The translations under genes were made by a program, and so were the position numbers. Positions 48,896-57,331 of a stretch of DNA of 64,000 nt are shown piece after piece. The stretch is from IMG/VR virus record IMGVR_UViG_3300027908_000020, positions 1 to 64,000 of that record; one strand, given 5' to 3'. The notes under the pieces are model-generated. The model saw only the letters and a program-made list of their open reading frames with translations, was not told the DNA's origin and searched no databases. The stretch's first letter is position 1. Each line of letters begins with the position of its first letter. The stretch comes from a virus.

Positions 48896-50506
48896 ATGAG
48901 TCTTAATCAAATTAAAAAAGCAGCAGATTCTATATTAAAGCTGATCGAGGACAGCGAAAAAGTATCTTTACCTATTTTTGTTGCCAAGTTGGCTAAAGCT
49001 TCAGAGGCTTATCCAGAAGATTACACGATCGGCGCAATGGCTAACGTAGCTGCTAGAATGGCTGGTTCAAACAAGTTAGTTATTACCCGCGCCGAAGTAA
49101 AAGACCTATACAAGAGACTTTACTCCAGAAACACAAAGTTTGCTGAGCTATTTTCCAATGAACTTGGTGAAGTAGTTAAGCTTGCAGCTCCACAAATTTA
49201 CAATCGTGAAAACGACGATGAAAGCCTAAATATACTAAATAAAGCGTATGAGAAGCTTGTCGACCCAGCATTAGCAAATGCTCTCAATAGCGCATTTGGA
49301 AATAAGGCAAAGCCCTATACTTCAACTGCAGCTGACCAGGCACAAACAGTATGTTTGAATAGTCTGACGAGACATAAGCTTTCTGGACAGGTTGATGTTG
49401 TAAGTGGTCGCGAAGATGTTGTTATCTGCCGCGTTTCATTTGAAACACCAAAGGGGCAAACCTCTGTTTTCGTGCCAATAGAAATTGTGGCTGATAAAGC
49501 CCTTCTTCCATCGGTATTCGTTGGAAACAGTGGACCAGAAGATTTCACCAAAGAGAATTTGGTAAACTACGTCGTTGCTAATGTTGGTAAGAAGCTGGCT
49601 ATAAGTGATGCTGTTGTGCTAACTGCTATTGCCAATGTCAAGGATGGAGATGCCATCAGCAATGTAGACATCATATTGACCAAGCTCAATGCGGAGAAGG
49701 AATCTGCGGCTGATTTCTCACAAGGTCAGATTCTATTCCAGAGCATGGAACCAGAAGTTAAGAACCTTGAAGTTAGCGTACCATCATACAATGATCCAGA
49801 GATGCAATCCTTCGCAAGTCAATTTGAGACTCCGCTAGGACTTGCAAACTTTACGTTTGGTAAAGAGGCACTCGAAACCGCGAAGCGTGCAATCTTAAGC
49901 AAGTTAAGTTCATGTGGCGTAACAAACCCACAGATTTCTGTATTCGATATGTCTAGTGATTCGGTTGTTTATGCTATTTCAGCGAATGCTGGAAGAACAG
50001 CATTCCGCGTACCAATGAACATGAAGACCGGATTTACTCCAACCGTCATCATTTCAAATGGTATGGTAAGAGATTTCTCCCAAAAATCTGTTCAAGAATT
50101 ATTTGCGCTAGAAGCAACTGATTACAAGGCAGCAGCTGCAGCTTCTCCGCTATACCATCTAAAGGCATCTGAGCTAGTTGATGTTGTTAGACAAGCTGTC
50201 GTCGAACAGAACTATTCTAAGGCAGAAGATGCCTTGAATATCCTTGCAGAGCTGTCAGATGACAAAGCTTATCAGACAGCATTTGTGGCTTACACAAACG
50301 GTCTAAATGGTACTAAGCAAGCAGAATGCAAATGCAGCAGAGTTGTTAAGAATGCCTCAAGTAAGCATGCTCTCTGCGGACATACCGGTTTACCACTTCA
50401 CAAAGTTTATCAAGATAAAAATGGGGATTGTCATCCACTGTATAGAAAAGGTATGGATGATACTTATGAGGGCGCTTACTTCCTCAATTCAAAAATATTT
50501 TTCTAA
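48896..50506 (+). CDS. Large hypothetical protein, likely virion-associated
   Basis: A 536-residue protein. The N-terminal 110 residues are helical (SILKLIEDSEKVSLPIFVAKLAKA, TRAEVKDLYKRL), the middle is alpha/beta with many Val, Ala and Asp, and the end has a Cys/His-rich tail (CKCS ... CGHTGLPLHK ... CHPLYRK), which may bind zinc. Composition and position among genes near the terminase suggest a structural role. No family recognised by eye. Confidence 0.6.
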   Translation: MSLNQIKKAADSILKLIEDSEKVSLPIFVAKLAKASEAYPEDYTIGAMANVAARMAGSNKLVITRAEVKDLYKRLYSRNTKFAELFSNELGEVVKLAAPQIYNRENDDESLNILNKAYEKLVDPALANALNSAFGNKAKPYTSTAADQAQTVCLNSLTRHKLSGQVDVVSGREDVVICRVSFETPKGQTSVFVPIEIVADKALLPSVFVGNSGPEDFTKENLVNYVVANVGKKLAISDAVVLTAIANVKDGDAISNVDIILTKLNAEKESAADFSQGQILFQSMEPEVKNLEVSVPSYNDPEMQSFASQFETPLGLANFTFGKEALETAKRAILSKLSSCGVTNPQISVFDMSSDSVVYAISANAGRTAFRVPMNMKTGFTPTVIISNGMVRDFSQKSVQELFALEATDYKAAAAASPLYHLKASELVDVVRQAVVEQNYSKAEDALNILAELSDDKAYQTAFVAYTNGLNGTKQAECKCSRVVKNASSKHALCGHTGLPLHKVYQDKNGDCHPLYRKGMDDTYEGAYFLNSKIFF

Positions 50507-50508
50507 TC

Positions 50509-51042
50509 ATGCGGTTAAAAGATATTACAGATATACAATGTGCTAATATAATAGAATATTATCTATCTAATAATTCTACTAGAAAAACCGCAAAACAATT
50601 CAATATATCACAAACATTTGTGGTAAAGATTTTGAAAAAATTTAATATAAAAAAGGAAAGTAAAAATTCTAAATCTAAACAGTATGCCACGGAATGGCGT
50701 AATAATCATGGTCATGGCATAGATTATAGATTTAAGCATGGGAAAGGTAATGCTAAATATAGAGGCATAGATTTTAATCTTTCTCTTGATGAATATATGA
50801 AAATTATTTCAAATAAGTGTTATTATTGTGATGATAAATTAGGATCAACTACTAATACATCTGGTTTTAGCATAGACAGATTAAATAATGATATAGGATA
50901 TACTAAAGATAATTGTGTTTCTTGCTGTGGATTCTGTAATAAAGTTAGAATGCACCAATTAACACCAGAACAAACTAAAGCAGCTATTAGGGCAATTATT
51001 ATACATAATTCGTCATATGAAGAAGATAGCCATATTTGGTAA
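50509..51042 (+). CDS. HNH homing-type endonuclease with N-terminal helix-turn-helix
   Basis: A 177-residue protein. Residues about 8-40 are a helix-turn-helix (NNSTRKTAKQFNISQTFVVKIL), and the C-terminal half holds a zinc-stabilised HNH core like endonuclease VII: CYYCDDKL ... SIDRLNNDIGYTKDN ... CCGFCNKVR. It begins three bases after the large gene and ends before the next structural gene, as a hitchhiking nuclease. AT-rich. Confidence 0.88.
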   Translation: MRLKDITDIQCANIIEYYLSNNSTRKTAKQFNISQTFVVKILKKFNIKKESKNSKSKQYATEWRNNHGHGIDYRFKHGKGNAKYRGIDFNLSLDEYMKIISNKCYYCDDKLGSTTNTSGFSIDRLNNDIGYTKDNCVSCCGFCNKVRMHQLTPEQTKAAIRAIIIHNSSYEEDSHIW

Positions 51043-51051
51043 GGAATGTAC

Positions 51052-51759
51052 ATGAAATTATCACAAAAGCTTTTAATTGTAGCTAGCTGGTTAGAAGATA
51101 CTGATAACGATCTTTTGGTTAATGCAGAGTCTGAGCCAGAATGCTTAACGGTTGTAGCCAGCGCTCTTGTCCAGGCAGCCGAAGTGCTAAAGGCGAGTGC
51201 CGTAGAAGTTAGCAAAGTTGAAACAACTAACTTAACTCCAGAGGCTCTTGATGAAATGGCAGCTCTAGCTCAGGCATTTGACGAGTCTGATGATGAGTTA
51301 TTAAAGAAGCAAGCATCCGTTCTAGATGAGATTCTTCTTACACTTGCCGCTCCAAAGAACGCAGTTAACGAGCATAAAAAAGCCGAAGATGATAGAATCG
51401 AACAGTTAAAAAAAAAATACAAAAATACTAAAGAACGACAAGATGAACATATAAAAGTTTCTGATACAATAAAAGAAATTGAAAAAAGTCCGTATTACAG
51501 AGAATATCGCCCTCTAGAAGCCCCTCTCAGCACAAGAAGCTGCCCTGATCACCCAGGCGCGCTCGTCGCGAGAGTTGGTGAGCATACTTGGCAATGCATG
51601 CTCGATAAGAAAATTTATGACTATGAGACAGGGTTCACTACTCTAAACGGAAATAAAGTTCCAGGTGGGGCTGTAGAGAACCAAATCCCGATGCAGTGGG
51701 ACCAAGGGAGCCTGGTTTTCGACACTCGTGAGAGCAGACTAGGATTAGAGCGCAAGTAA
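51052..51759 (+). CDS. Hypothetical protein, structural-region
   Basis: A 235-residue protein with an acidic, Ala-rich helical N-terminal half and a C-terminal part with CPDHPGALV and WQCML, a possible zinc knuckle, and a basic tail. ATG 51052 has AAGGAA at good spacing, unlike the ATG six bases earlier. No family recognised. Confidence 0.62.
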   Translation: MKLSQKLLIVASWLEDTDNDLLVNAESEPECLTVVASALVQAAEVLKASAVEVSKVETTNLTPEALDEMAALAQAFDESDDELLKKQASVLDEILLTLAAPKNAVNEHKKAEDDRIEQLKKKYKNTKERQDEHIKVSDTIKEIEKSPYYREYRPLEAPLSTRSCPDHPGALVARVGEHTWQCMLDKKIYDYETGFTTLNGNKVPGGAVENQIPMQWDQGSLVFDTRESRLGLERK

Positions 51760-51778
51760 TCATGTTATATTAACATAC

Positions 51779-52531
51779 ATGAGTAAAAGCGTTGCATTAA
51801 AAATACTTGAACATCCTGATAAGGATGAGATAATATCTAAATTAGTTAGTAGAGTATCTATTAGTGATATTCATGAATGGCTTGAATCCAAATATATAAA
51901 TGTTGGAGAAGAAAAGTTTGTACTGTCAACAAAAGTACTGACATCATTCCAAAAAGATTATTTGGATGTTTATAACCTTATTCGTGAGGATCTCACAAAA
52001 ACCAAGATACAAAGGCTCTCTCCTGAGGAAGAGCTGAAACTAGACGTGCAGGGCAATCCCCAATACAGGAAATCATTAGAGAAATATTTAGATAATGAAT
52101 TAGATATCAAGATAATGACCAAGCGTGCTCTAGCGGCAATGGAGAGCCGTATTGAGCAAATGTTTGATATGATTCAGGATGATCCTGCCAATATTAAAAT
52201 AGATCGAACCCTAATAGAGTGGTTTAATACATTAATTTCTCTACTTGAGAAATATGATACTATTCAAAATGGTAATTTAGAACAAATAAATATTCAAAAT
52301 AATATAAATATACAAATACTCGATGAGCACATAAACGTTGTTTATAAAGTAATTAAAGATATTTTATCGAGACTAGACTATGATACTTCGCTTGCTTTCA
52401 TAGATATGTTTAATGAAGAAATGCAGAAAATTAAACCAATGCTTGAGAAGGAAGTACTGCCGGTAGAAGTCAGACTAACTGAAGCCAGTTTAATGAGCCA
52501 GACGATTTCCGCAAAATTAGAAAAGGACTAG
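51779..52531 (+). CDS. Hypothetical protein; possible small terminase-like HTH
   Basis: A 250-residue, charged helical protein. The N-terminal segment (EIISKLVSRVSISDIHEWLESKY) resembles a helix-turn-helix, as in small terminase subunits, and a long coiled-coil-like C-terminus follows. The large terminase lies 5.5 kb downstream. This is an inference from helix pattern and position only; no homologue is recognised. Confidence 0.5.
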   Translation: MSKSVALKILEHPDKDEIISKLVSRVSISDIHEWLESKYINVGEEKFVLSTKVLTSFQKDYLDVYNLIREDLTKTKIQRLSPEEELKLDVQGNPQYRKSLEKYLDNELDIKIMTKRALAAMESRIEQMFDMIQDDPANIKIDRTLIEWFNTLISLLEKYDTIQNGNLEQINIQNNINIQILDEHINVVYKVIKDILSRLDYDTSLAFIDMFNEEMQKIKPMLEKEVLPVEVRLTEASLMSQTISAKLEKD

Positions 52532-52562
52532 CCATTATAAGGTATTATAACATAAGGACCAC

Positions 52563-54308
52563 ATGAAGATGGCTTACCCAAATTACAATGAATTCATACC
52601 ACCTAGCCCATCATACGACCTGGGCAAGTGGATGAATGCAATGAAGGATATTTACATAAAGGTTCACCTCGGTGCCAACAAAAGCGAATCTATAAACGCC
52701 ATAACAAATGATTGGGACCATATGGAGAAGGTAAGTTTTCTCGATTGGATGAAGTACTATGAATCCGGTGACCAAAATAAATACAAAAAAGCCTACAAGA
52801 TGGCTCAGCATTCGTACTATGTAAATGATGCCTTAAATTATTTCGTTCCCAATCCTCCTAAGCCACCAAGTCCCCTCATGAATGTGAATGAGCAGATTGC
52901 TCAAGTTCCTCAGCAGGCAACACAAGCTATAACACAAAAACCAGCCGAAGTAAATCAAGAAGATAAAAGAAAGATTATTGAAGATCAGAGAAGAAAGATT
53001 CTTGGACGATTAAACTCGGCCGAAAAATTACTTAGCTCTCATCAAGGGCAAATCTTTGCTGGGCCAGATTTCGAAAGATTACTTAGTGCAATTTATGAAC
53101 TAAAAAAGCAAATCCAAACAGTTAACAAGATAACTCTATCAGCTCAGACTTGTGTAGATTTGATTGTTCGGCAGGCTAACATTTTACGTAGACAAGGGTT
53201 CCGGCAAGCTTCAGAATTTATGGTAAAGCTTGCACAGAACACTCCTGGTGATTTTAATATGAATCTGGGGGATGTACCAGCTGGTGGCAGTCAACCACAA
53301 GGTGGAGGAAATCTAGCAAATAATACTCCATCACCAGACAGCATGGAGAGTCCTCCTCCCGCTGGAATGGAGCCTGGTCCAGAAGATAGCAACGATCCTC
53401 TCAATGGTGGTATGGCCGGATTCATGTCCAACATGAGCGGCGGTGGTATAACTTTATTTGACAATGATAAAAAAGATAAAGCAAACGTTGACGATGATGC
53501 CAACATTGCTGAAGATGAAGTAGATTTGGGTGATGAGGACGATGTTCTTTTGGATCAGGAAGTTCTCCCAGATGACAATGAGTTAGTTGTTGAGGCTCAA
53601 GCTGCTCAACCAACACCACCTGTGCCAGATGCGGCTAAAGAACCGGTAGCTCCAGGTGCCGGAGGAGATTTACAGGTTGAATCACCACCAGAGAATGCTA
53701 CCCCAGATGCAGCTCAAGCTCCAGCCCCGGAAGCTAAGTCTCCAGCTCAGATGGATGCCGAAGAGGTCAAGAGCGATATTGATAATATCATAGACTCGGC
53801 GTTTGCTAATCTAACAGTTATGGATGTTATTAAGAAACTTGAAGATGTTAACAAGATCTTTAGAACCCGTGAAATAAGCAGGCAATTAGCAATCGTAGAC
53901 GTTATGTTAGGAAGAATGGGTCTAGCTCCTTATTTTCCACAGCTTGGAGAAGCTACAACTAAGCAACTTGAAGCAAATCAATATTGTCTCTCTCGTATCG
54001 AAGATATTTTATCCAAACTACGCGGCACACAACAAACTGGTGAAATTGATCTTACACATGAAGATCAGCCAAAAAATGAAGGAGCTACGCAGATTGCCCA
54101 AAATCTTGAACAATCCGAACAAAAAGATAAAGCCAAAAAAGAAATGAAGAGACAGCTCGAAGATAACCAAATGATGTCAAAACTAAAGCCACAGCCTGAA
54201 GTGGAAGGCGCTCCACAAGAACTAGCAGCCCAACCAACAGAGCTAGAAACTCCGGCTCCAGCAGATCAAGAAGCGGCCCCAGTACCAACCCCAAGACCAA
54301 CAAGATAA
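52563..54308 (+). CDS. Large acidic, Pro-rich virion-region protein
   Basis: A 581-residue protein, with a Pro/Asn N-terminus, a helical segment near 140-210, a long disordered, Asp/Glu/Pro/Ala-rich region (about 230-410), a helical segment (~415-480) and a Pro/Ala/Glu tail. Two Met starts six bases apart fit (52563 and 52569). Its ribosome-binding site is AAGGACCAC. No family recognised; the low-complexity composition resembles other proteins near the portal. Confidence 0.6.
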   Translation: MKMAYPNYNEFIPPSPSYDLGKWMNAMKDIYIKVHLGANKSESINAITNDWDHMEKVSFLDWMKYYESGDQNKYKKAYKMAQHSYYVNDALNYFVPNPPKPPSPLMNVNEQIAQVPQQATQAITQKPAEVNQEDKRKIIEDQRRKILGRLNSAEKLLSSHQGQIFAGPDFERLLSAIYELKKQIQTVNKITLSAQTCVDLIVRQANILRRQGFRQASEFMVKLAQNTPGDFNMNLGDVPAGGSQPQGGGNLANNTPSPDSMESPPPAGMEPGPEDSNDPLNGGMAGFMSNMSGGGITLFDNDKKDKANVDDDANIAEDEVDLGDEDDVLLDQEVLPDDNELVVEAQAAQPTPPVPDAAKEPVAPGAGGDLQVESPPENATPDAAQAPAPEAKSPAQMDAEEVKSDIDNIIDSAFANLTVMDVIKKLEDVNKIFRTREISRQLAIVDVMLGRMGLAPYFPQLGEATTKQLEANQYCLSRIEDILSKLRGTQQTGEIDLTHEDQPKNEGATQIAQNLEQSEQKDKAKKEMKRQLEDNQMMSKLKPQPEVEGAPQELAAQPTELETPAPADQEAAPVPTPRPTR

Positions 54309-54311
54309 TGA

Positions 54312-55217
54312 ATGAAGCTGAGAGATATCCTTGCTCTAATGTATAAGATACATAAGGATAGTGGCATATCTATGCCATATCTCACAGGTGGAGTTCCACG
54401 CGACAAAATTCTGGGATTGATTAGAGATGAAATTTCCGATCTAGACATTACAACTGGCGACGCATCGATACATAATTTAGCTAAAGAATTCTCAATATCA
54501 TTGGGACATCAGTATAGTATAGATTCAAAACAAATGGATGATGGACATACATCTGTGTATGTAGGTAATCTAAAAATAGATTTTTCATCGAATTTTGAAG
54601 TTCCAAGTGCGGAACAGATTCTAAAAAAACATGGCATTAAAAACCCAACAGATTTACAAAAAGAAGTGTTTAGTAGAGATTTCACATGTAATACTCTTCT
54701 GATGACACTTGACTTAAAAAAAATAAAAGATCCAACAAAACAGGGGTTCCCAGATATAAAAAAGAAAATACTGAAAACATGTTTAGACCCTGATATCACA
54801 TTAAGATATAATCCAAATAGAATAATAAGAGTCATTTATCTTGCATCTAAGTTGGGATTTGATGTTGACCCAGAAATAATAGAATGGGTATCTAAAAACA
54901 AAGACTTCGTAAGAATGTCTTCCGAAGGATACCTGGCAAAAAATCTGGATAAAGCTTTAAGTAAGGATCCTGACAGATCTGTTTATCTAATAACTAAAAT
55001 GAATCTCTGGGATACACTTCCAATAACAGATAGTCTATATCCATATTACGCCAAAAAATCAGTTATTAAAGGCGCACAATGGCGCACAAACTACGATTAT
55101 GGTGAAGGGCTATACATGAATCTTGATAAATATAAAAGCGTATCAGAGTTTAGAAGAAAACGAAGAAAGAACAGATTAAAGCAATTACGAAAACTAAAAG
55201 ATATGAAACTAAAATGA
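54312..55217 (+). CDS. cca: CCA-adding tRNA nucleotidyltransferase
   Basis: A 301-residue class II nucleotidyltransferase. LTGGVPRDKILG (24-35) is the GG-x-x-RD motif, SDLDITTGD (42-50) supplies the catalytic Asp pair D43/D45, VFSRDFTCNTLLM (about 117-129) is motif C, and NPNRIIRVIYLASKLGF (about 160-176) is the basic motif D/E segment. It adds or repairs the CCA end of tRNAs, or polyadenylates RNA (the PAP1-like sister family). A basic Lys/Arg tail ends the protein. Its location inside the virion gene cluster is odd. Confidence 0.85.
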   Translation: MKLRDILALMYKIHKDSGISMPYLTGGVPRDKILGLIRDEISDLDITTGDASIHNLAKEFSISLGHQYSIDSKQMDDGHTSVYVGNLKIDFSSNFEVPSAEQILKKHGIKNPTDLQKEVFSRDFTCNTLLMTLDLKKIKDPTKQGFPDIKKKILKTCLDPDITLRYNPNRIIRVIYLASKLGFDVDPEIIEWVSKNKDFVRMSSEGYLAKNLDKALSKDPDRSVYLITKMNLWDTLPITDSLYPYYAKKSVIKGAQWRTNYDYGEGLYMNLDKYKSVSEFRRKRRKNRLKQLRKLKDMKLK

Positions 55218-55741
55218 AATCAATAGATTATTTAGTTACAAAATATTCATATTATAATGGGAATCCAGATTATCTTGAGGAGTTTTCCCCGTTTCATGGA
55301 TACTATCAGCCTGGGCAGGCTGCTGGAGAAGCTTTAGATAAACAGCAAAACTATTCAGATTACTTTAATGATAAACAAAGAGATGGCAAAGAGTTTAAGG
55401 AATTTGAAGAATTTAGAAAAAAACGCAATAAAAAACTAAAAAGAATCAAGCAGCTTCAAAAGTTAAAGAAACTCAGGAAAATGAAAGAAGAAGAAATCCC
55501 AGAACAGGATAAAAAGGATGTGTTCGAACCTCATCCTTTTTATTCCTCTATGTATGGATATACAGGGTTTGAGGGCGCATATACTTCCCCTCTAGAGTAT
55601 TATTCGGGTAGTATAGCTGACGAGCCTGGGTCCCAAACAATAAACCCCTATAACAGTACCTGGCAACTCGCCAGCGATAATTCAGTCAAAATTATAATCA
55701 GATCTATGATTTTAAAAGATTTTTGCAAAAATGGGTCATAA
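55214..55741 (+). CDS. Hypothetical protein with basic helix
   Basis: A 175-residue protein. A Tyr-rich N-terminus (about 50 residues) is followed by a highly basic helical segment (residues ~68-95 with KKRNKKLKRIKQLQKLKKLRK) that echoes the basic end of the CCA enzyme, and a Tyr/Pro C-terminal part. Overlaps the CCA gene by four bases. No family recognised. Confidence 0.6.
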   Translation: MKSIDYLVTKYSYYNGNPDYLEEFSPFHGYYQPGQAAGEALDKQQNYSDYFNDKQRDGKEFKEFEEFRKKRNKKLKRIKQLQKLKKLRKMKEEEIPEQDKKDVFEPHPFYSSMYGYTGFEGAYTSPLEYYSGSIADEPGSQTINPYNSTWQLASDNSVKIIIRSMILKDFCKNGS

Positions 55742-55808
55742 CCTAACTATACATATTGCTGCATAACTAGTGCATTACAAAAGGTAGTTTTTAAACTTGA
55801 GGTCGTAA

Positions 55809-56711
55809 ATGGCATTGTATAAAAGTTCACAACTCATGTATGCTGATGATTTTATGAAAGATCTAGGCGATGAAGATGAGGTAGTTCTATATGAAGATAA
55901 ACCATCTGAAGAGGATGTTGTCGAACTACATTCTCCAGGTGAGGAGGAATCCTCTTCCCCAATGGAAATAACATTCAAGCTACCACCATTGCCAGGCTCC
56001 GATGCTGATATGCCACTTGAAGTTTCTACCGACGATGATATCGAAGTAGAAGAGGGCGGAGGAAAGAAAGATAAGAACGATCTTAAAGAAGATATAGAGG
56101 TCCAAGACCCATGGAATCCACAGAAGACTCACGGCGCAGATCGTATCTTTGAATGGTACCAAGATAGAATTAACAGTATCCCACGTCATAGCGGAAGAGA
56201 GATATCTGGTATTGAGCGAGTTATTGCTTACTTGCAGAGAATGGACAGAGAAATGTCCAAAGTAATTGCAAACGATTATGATGGTAAGGTTGACATCCAG
56301 GCTTTTGAAAACGCTCGAAGAGAAATTCATAGTGCAGTCGATAGATGTGAAAAAGCCCTCGACACCCTCAAGAAGTCTTTGAAAAAGGCTTTTGTACAAG
56401 AAGATGATCTGGTAAAAGAAGCACAGAAGTCAACTCATGTTGGTGGTATTATCGTAACAGTTCCAATATTTATCTCTAGATTAGCCCGTATCTGCATCAA
56501 CGGGATGGTATCTGCCGGACATGACATCGAAGATCTATATGGTCGTTTGGTTAAAAAATATGCCCTTGATGAGCGTGAACAAGCCGAACTTATGCAATTA
56601 CTTTTTGACATGGGTTTCCCACTCAGGAGAGACCGTGGTTTCAACACAAACGAGTTAATTGACCAGACCTCGTCTGATAATATGGACTGGGCTGCAAATT
56701 ATCCATCGTAA
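55809..56711 (+). CDS. Hypothetical acidic protein, virion region
   Basis: A 300-residue protein with an acidic N-terminal third (GDEDEVV, PGEEESS, DDDIEVEEGGG), a helical centre with RIEYLQRMDREMS-like segments, and a C-terminal domain with several hydrophobic helices. Position close before the terminase gene suggests a role in capsid assembly. No family recognised. Confidence 0.6.
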   Translation: MALYKSSQLMYADDFMKDLGDEDEVVLYEDKPSEEDVVELHSPGEEESSSPMEITFKLPPLPGSDADMPLEVSTDDDIEVEEGGGKKDKNDLKEDIEVQDPWNPQKTHGADRIFEWYQDRINSIPRHSGREISGIERVIAYLQRMDREMSKVIANDYDGKVDIQAFENARREIHSAVDRCEKALDTLKKSLKKAFVQEDDLVKEAQKSTHVGGIIVTVPIFISRLARICINGMVSAGHDIEDLYGRLVKKYALDEREQAELMQLLFDMGFPLRRDRGFNTNELIDQTSSDNMDWAANYPS

Positions 56712-56719
56712 GGATTCCC

Positions 56720-57325
56720 ATGCCGAGCAACAAATATTACGGAAGATCTGTTTCAACTATTTCTCGCGACAACGGTGGCGTAGAGCGTGGTGAACGTGGT
56801 CCATCGTGGTTCAACGATTTTGTATCTAATCTTGAAAAAAATAGCATAAAGTCTAAAAGAGATATTTCAATGTTGGAACAAATAAACAACATATTAGGAA
56901 ATAAGTCAAAGTATTCAAATGTTGAAGAAGCAGTTCTAGACATGCAAAAAAGAACTGGACTATTCGATTATCTTCAACACAAGCATGCAGAAACAAACGA
57001 ACCAGCGATTTTTTCAAAGGTTCCAGTGATGAAGACCTATATAGATAATTATGTTAAGGACCGTCCGGGTACTACGGTCGACGCTGTAGTTATGGACCTT
57101 GTTAAGTTTGGTCCGATCAAAGATCATCTTCCAGAAAGTCATGATGTTCCAGAGGATGTAAAGCGTTACATTAGTAATAAAATATCTGAAATCAAATCAT
57201 ACAACCCTAGAGGTGATGAAGAGAATATGCAGATAGGTAAGCTTGATTTGCACGTAGATGACAATACATCACAAGATAATGATCCATTTGCAAATTGCAT
57301 GCCGAATAAAGATAGTATTAAGTAA
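56720..57325 (+). CDS. Hypothetical protein upstream of terminase
   Basis: A 201-residue, largely helical and charged protein that ends six bases before the terminase gene, ribosome-binding site AAGGATTCCC. No family is recognised. Its position makes it another candidate small terminase or adaptor, without motif support. Confidence 0.6.
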   Translation: MPSNKYYGRSVSTISRDNGGVERGERGPSWFNDFVSNLEKNSIKSKRDISMLEQINNILGNKSKYSNVEEAVLDMQKRTGLFDYLQHKHAETNEPAIFSKVPVMKTYIDNYVKDRPGTTVDAVVMDLVKFGPIKDHLPESHDVPEDVKRYISNKISEIKSYNPRGDEENMQIGKLDLHVDDNTSQDNDPFANCMPNKDSIK

Positions 57326-57331
57326 ATTCAT

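Noticed and set aside
52563-54308. Scaffold or tape-measure label for the acidic Pro-rich protein
   Set aside because: Low-complexity composition alone is not evidence for either role and no coiled-coil array of tape-measure length is present.
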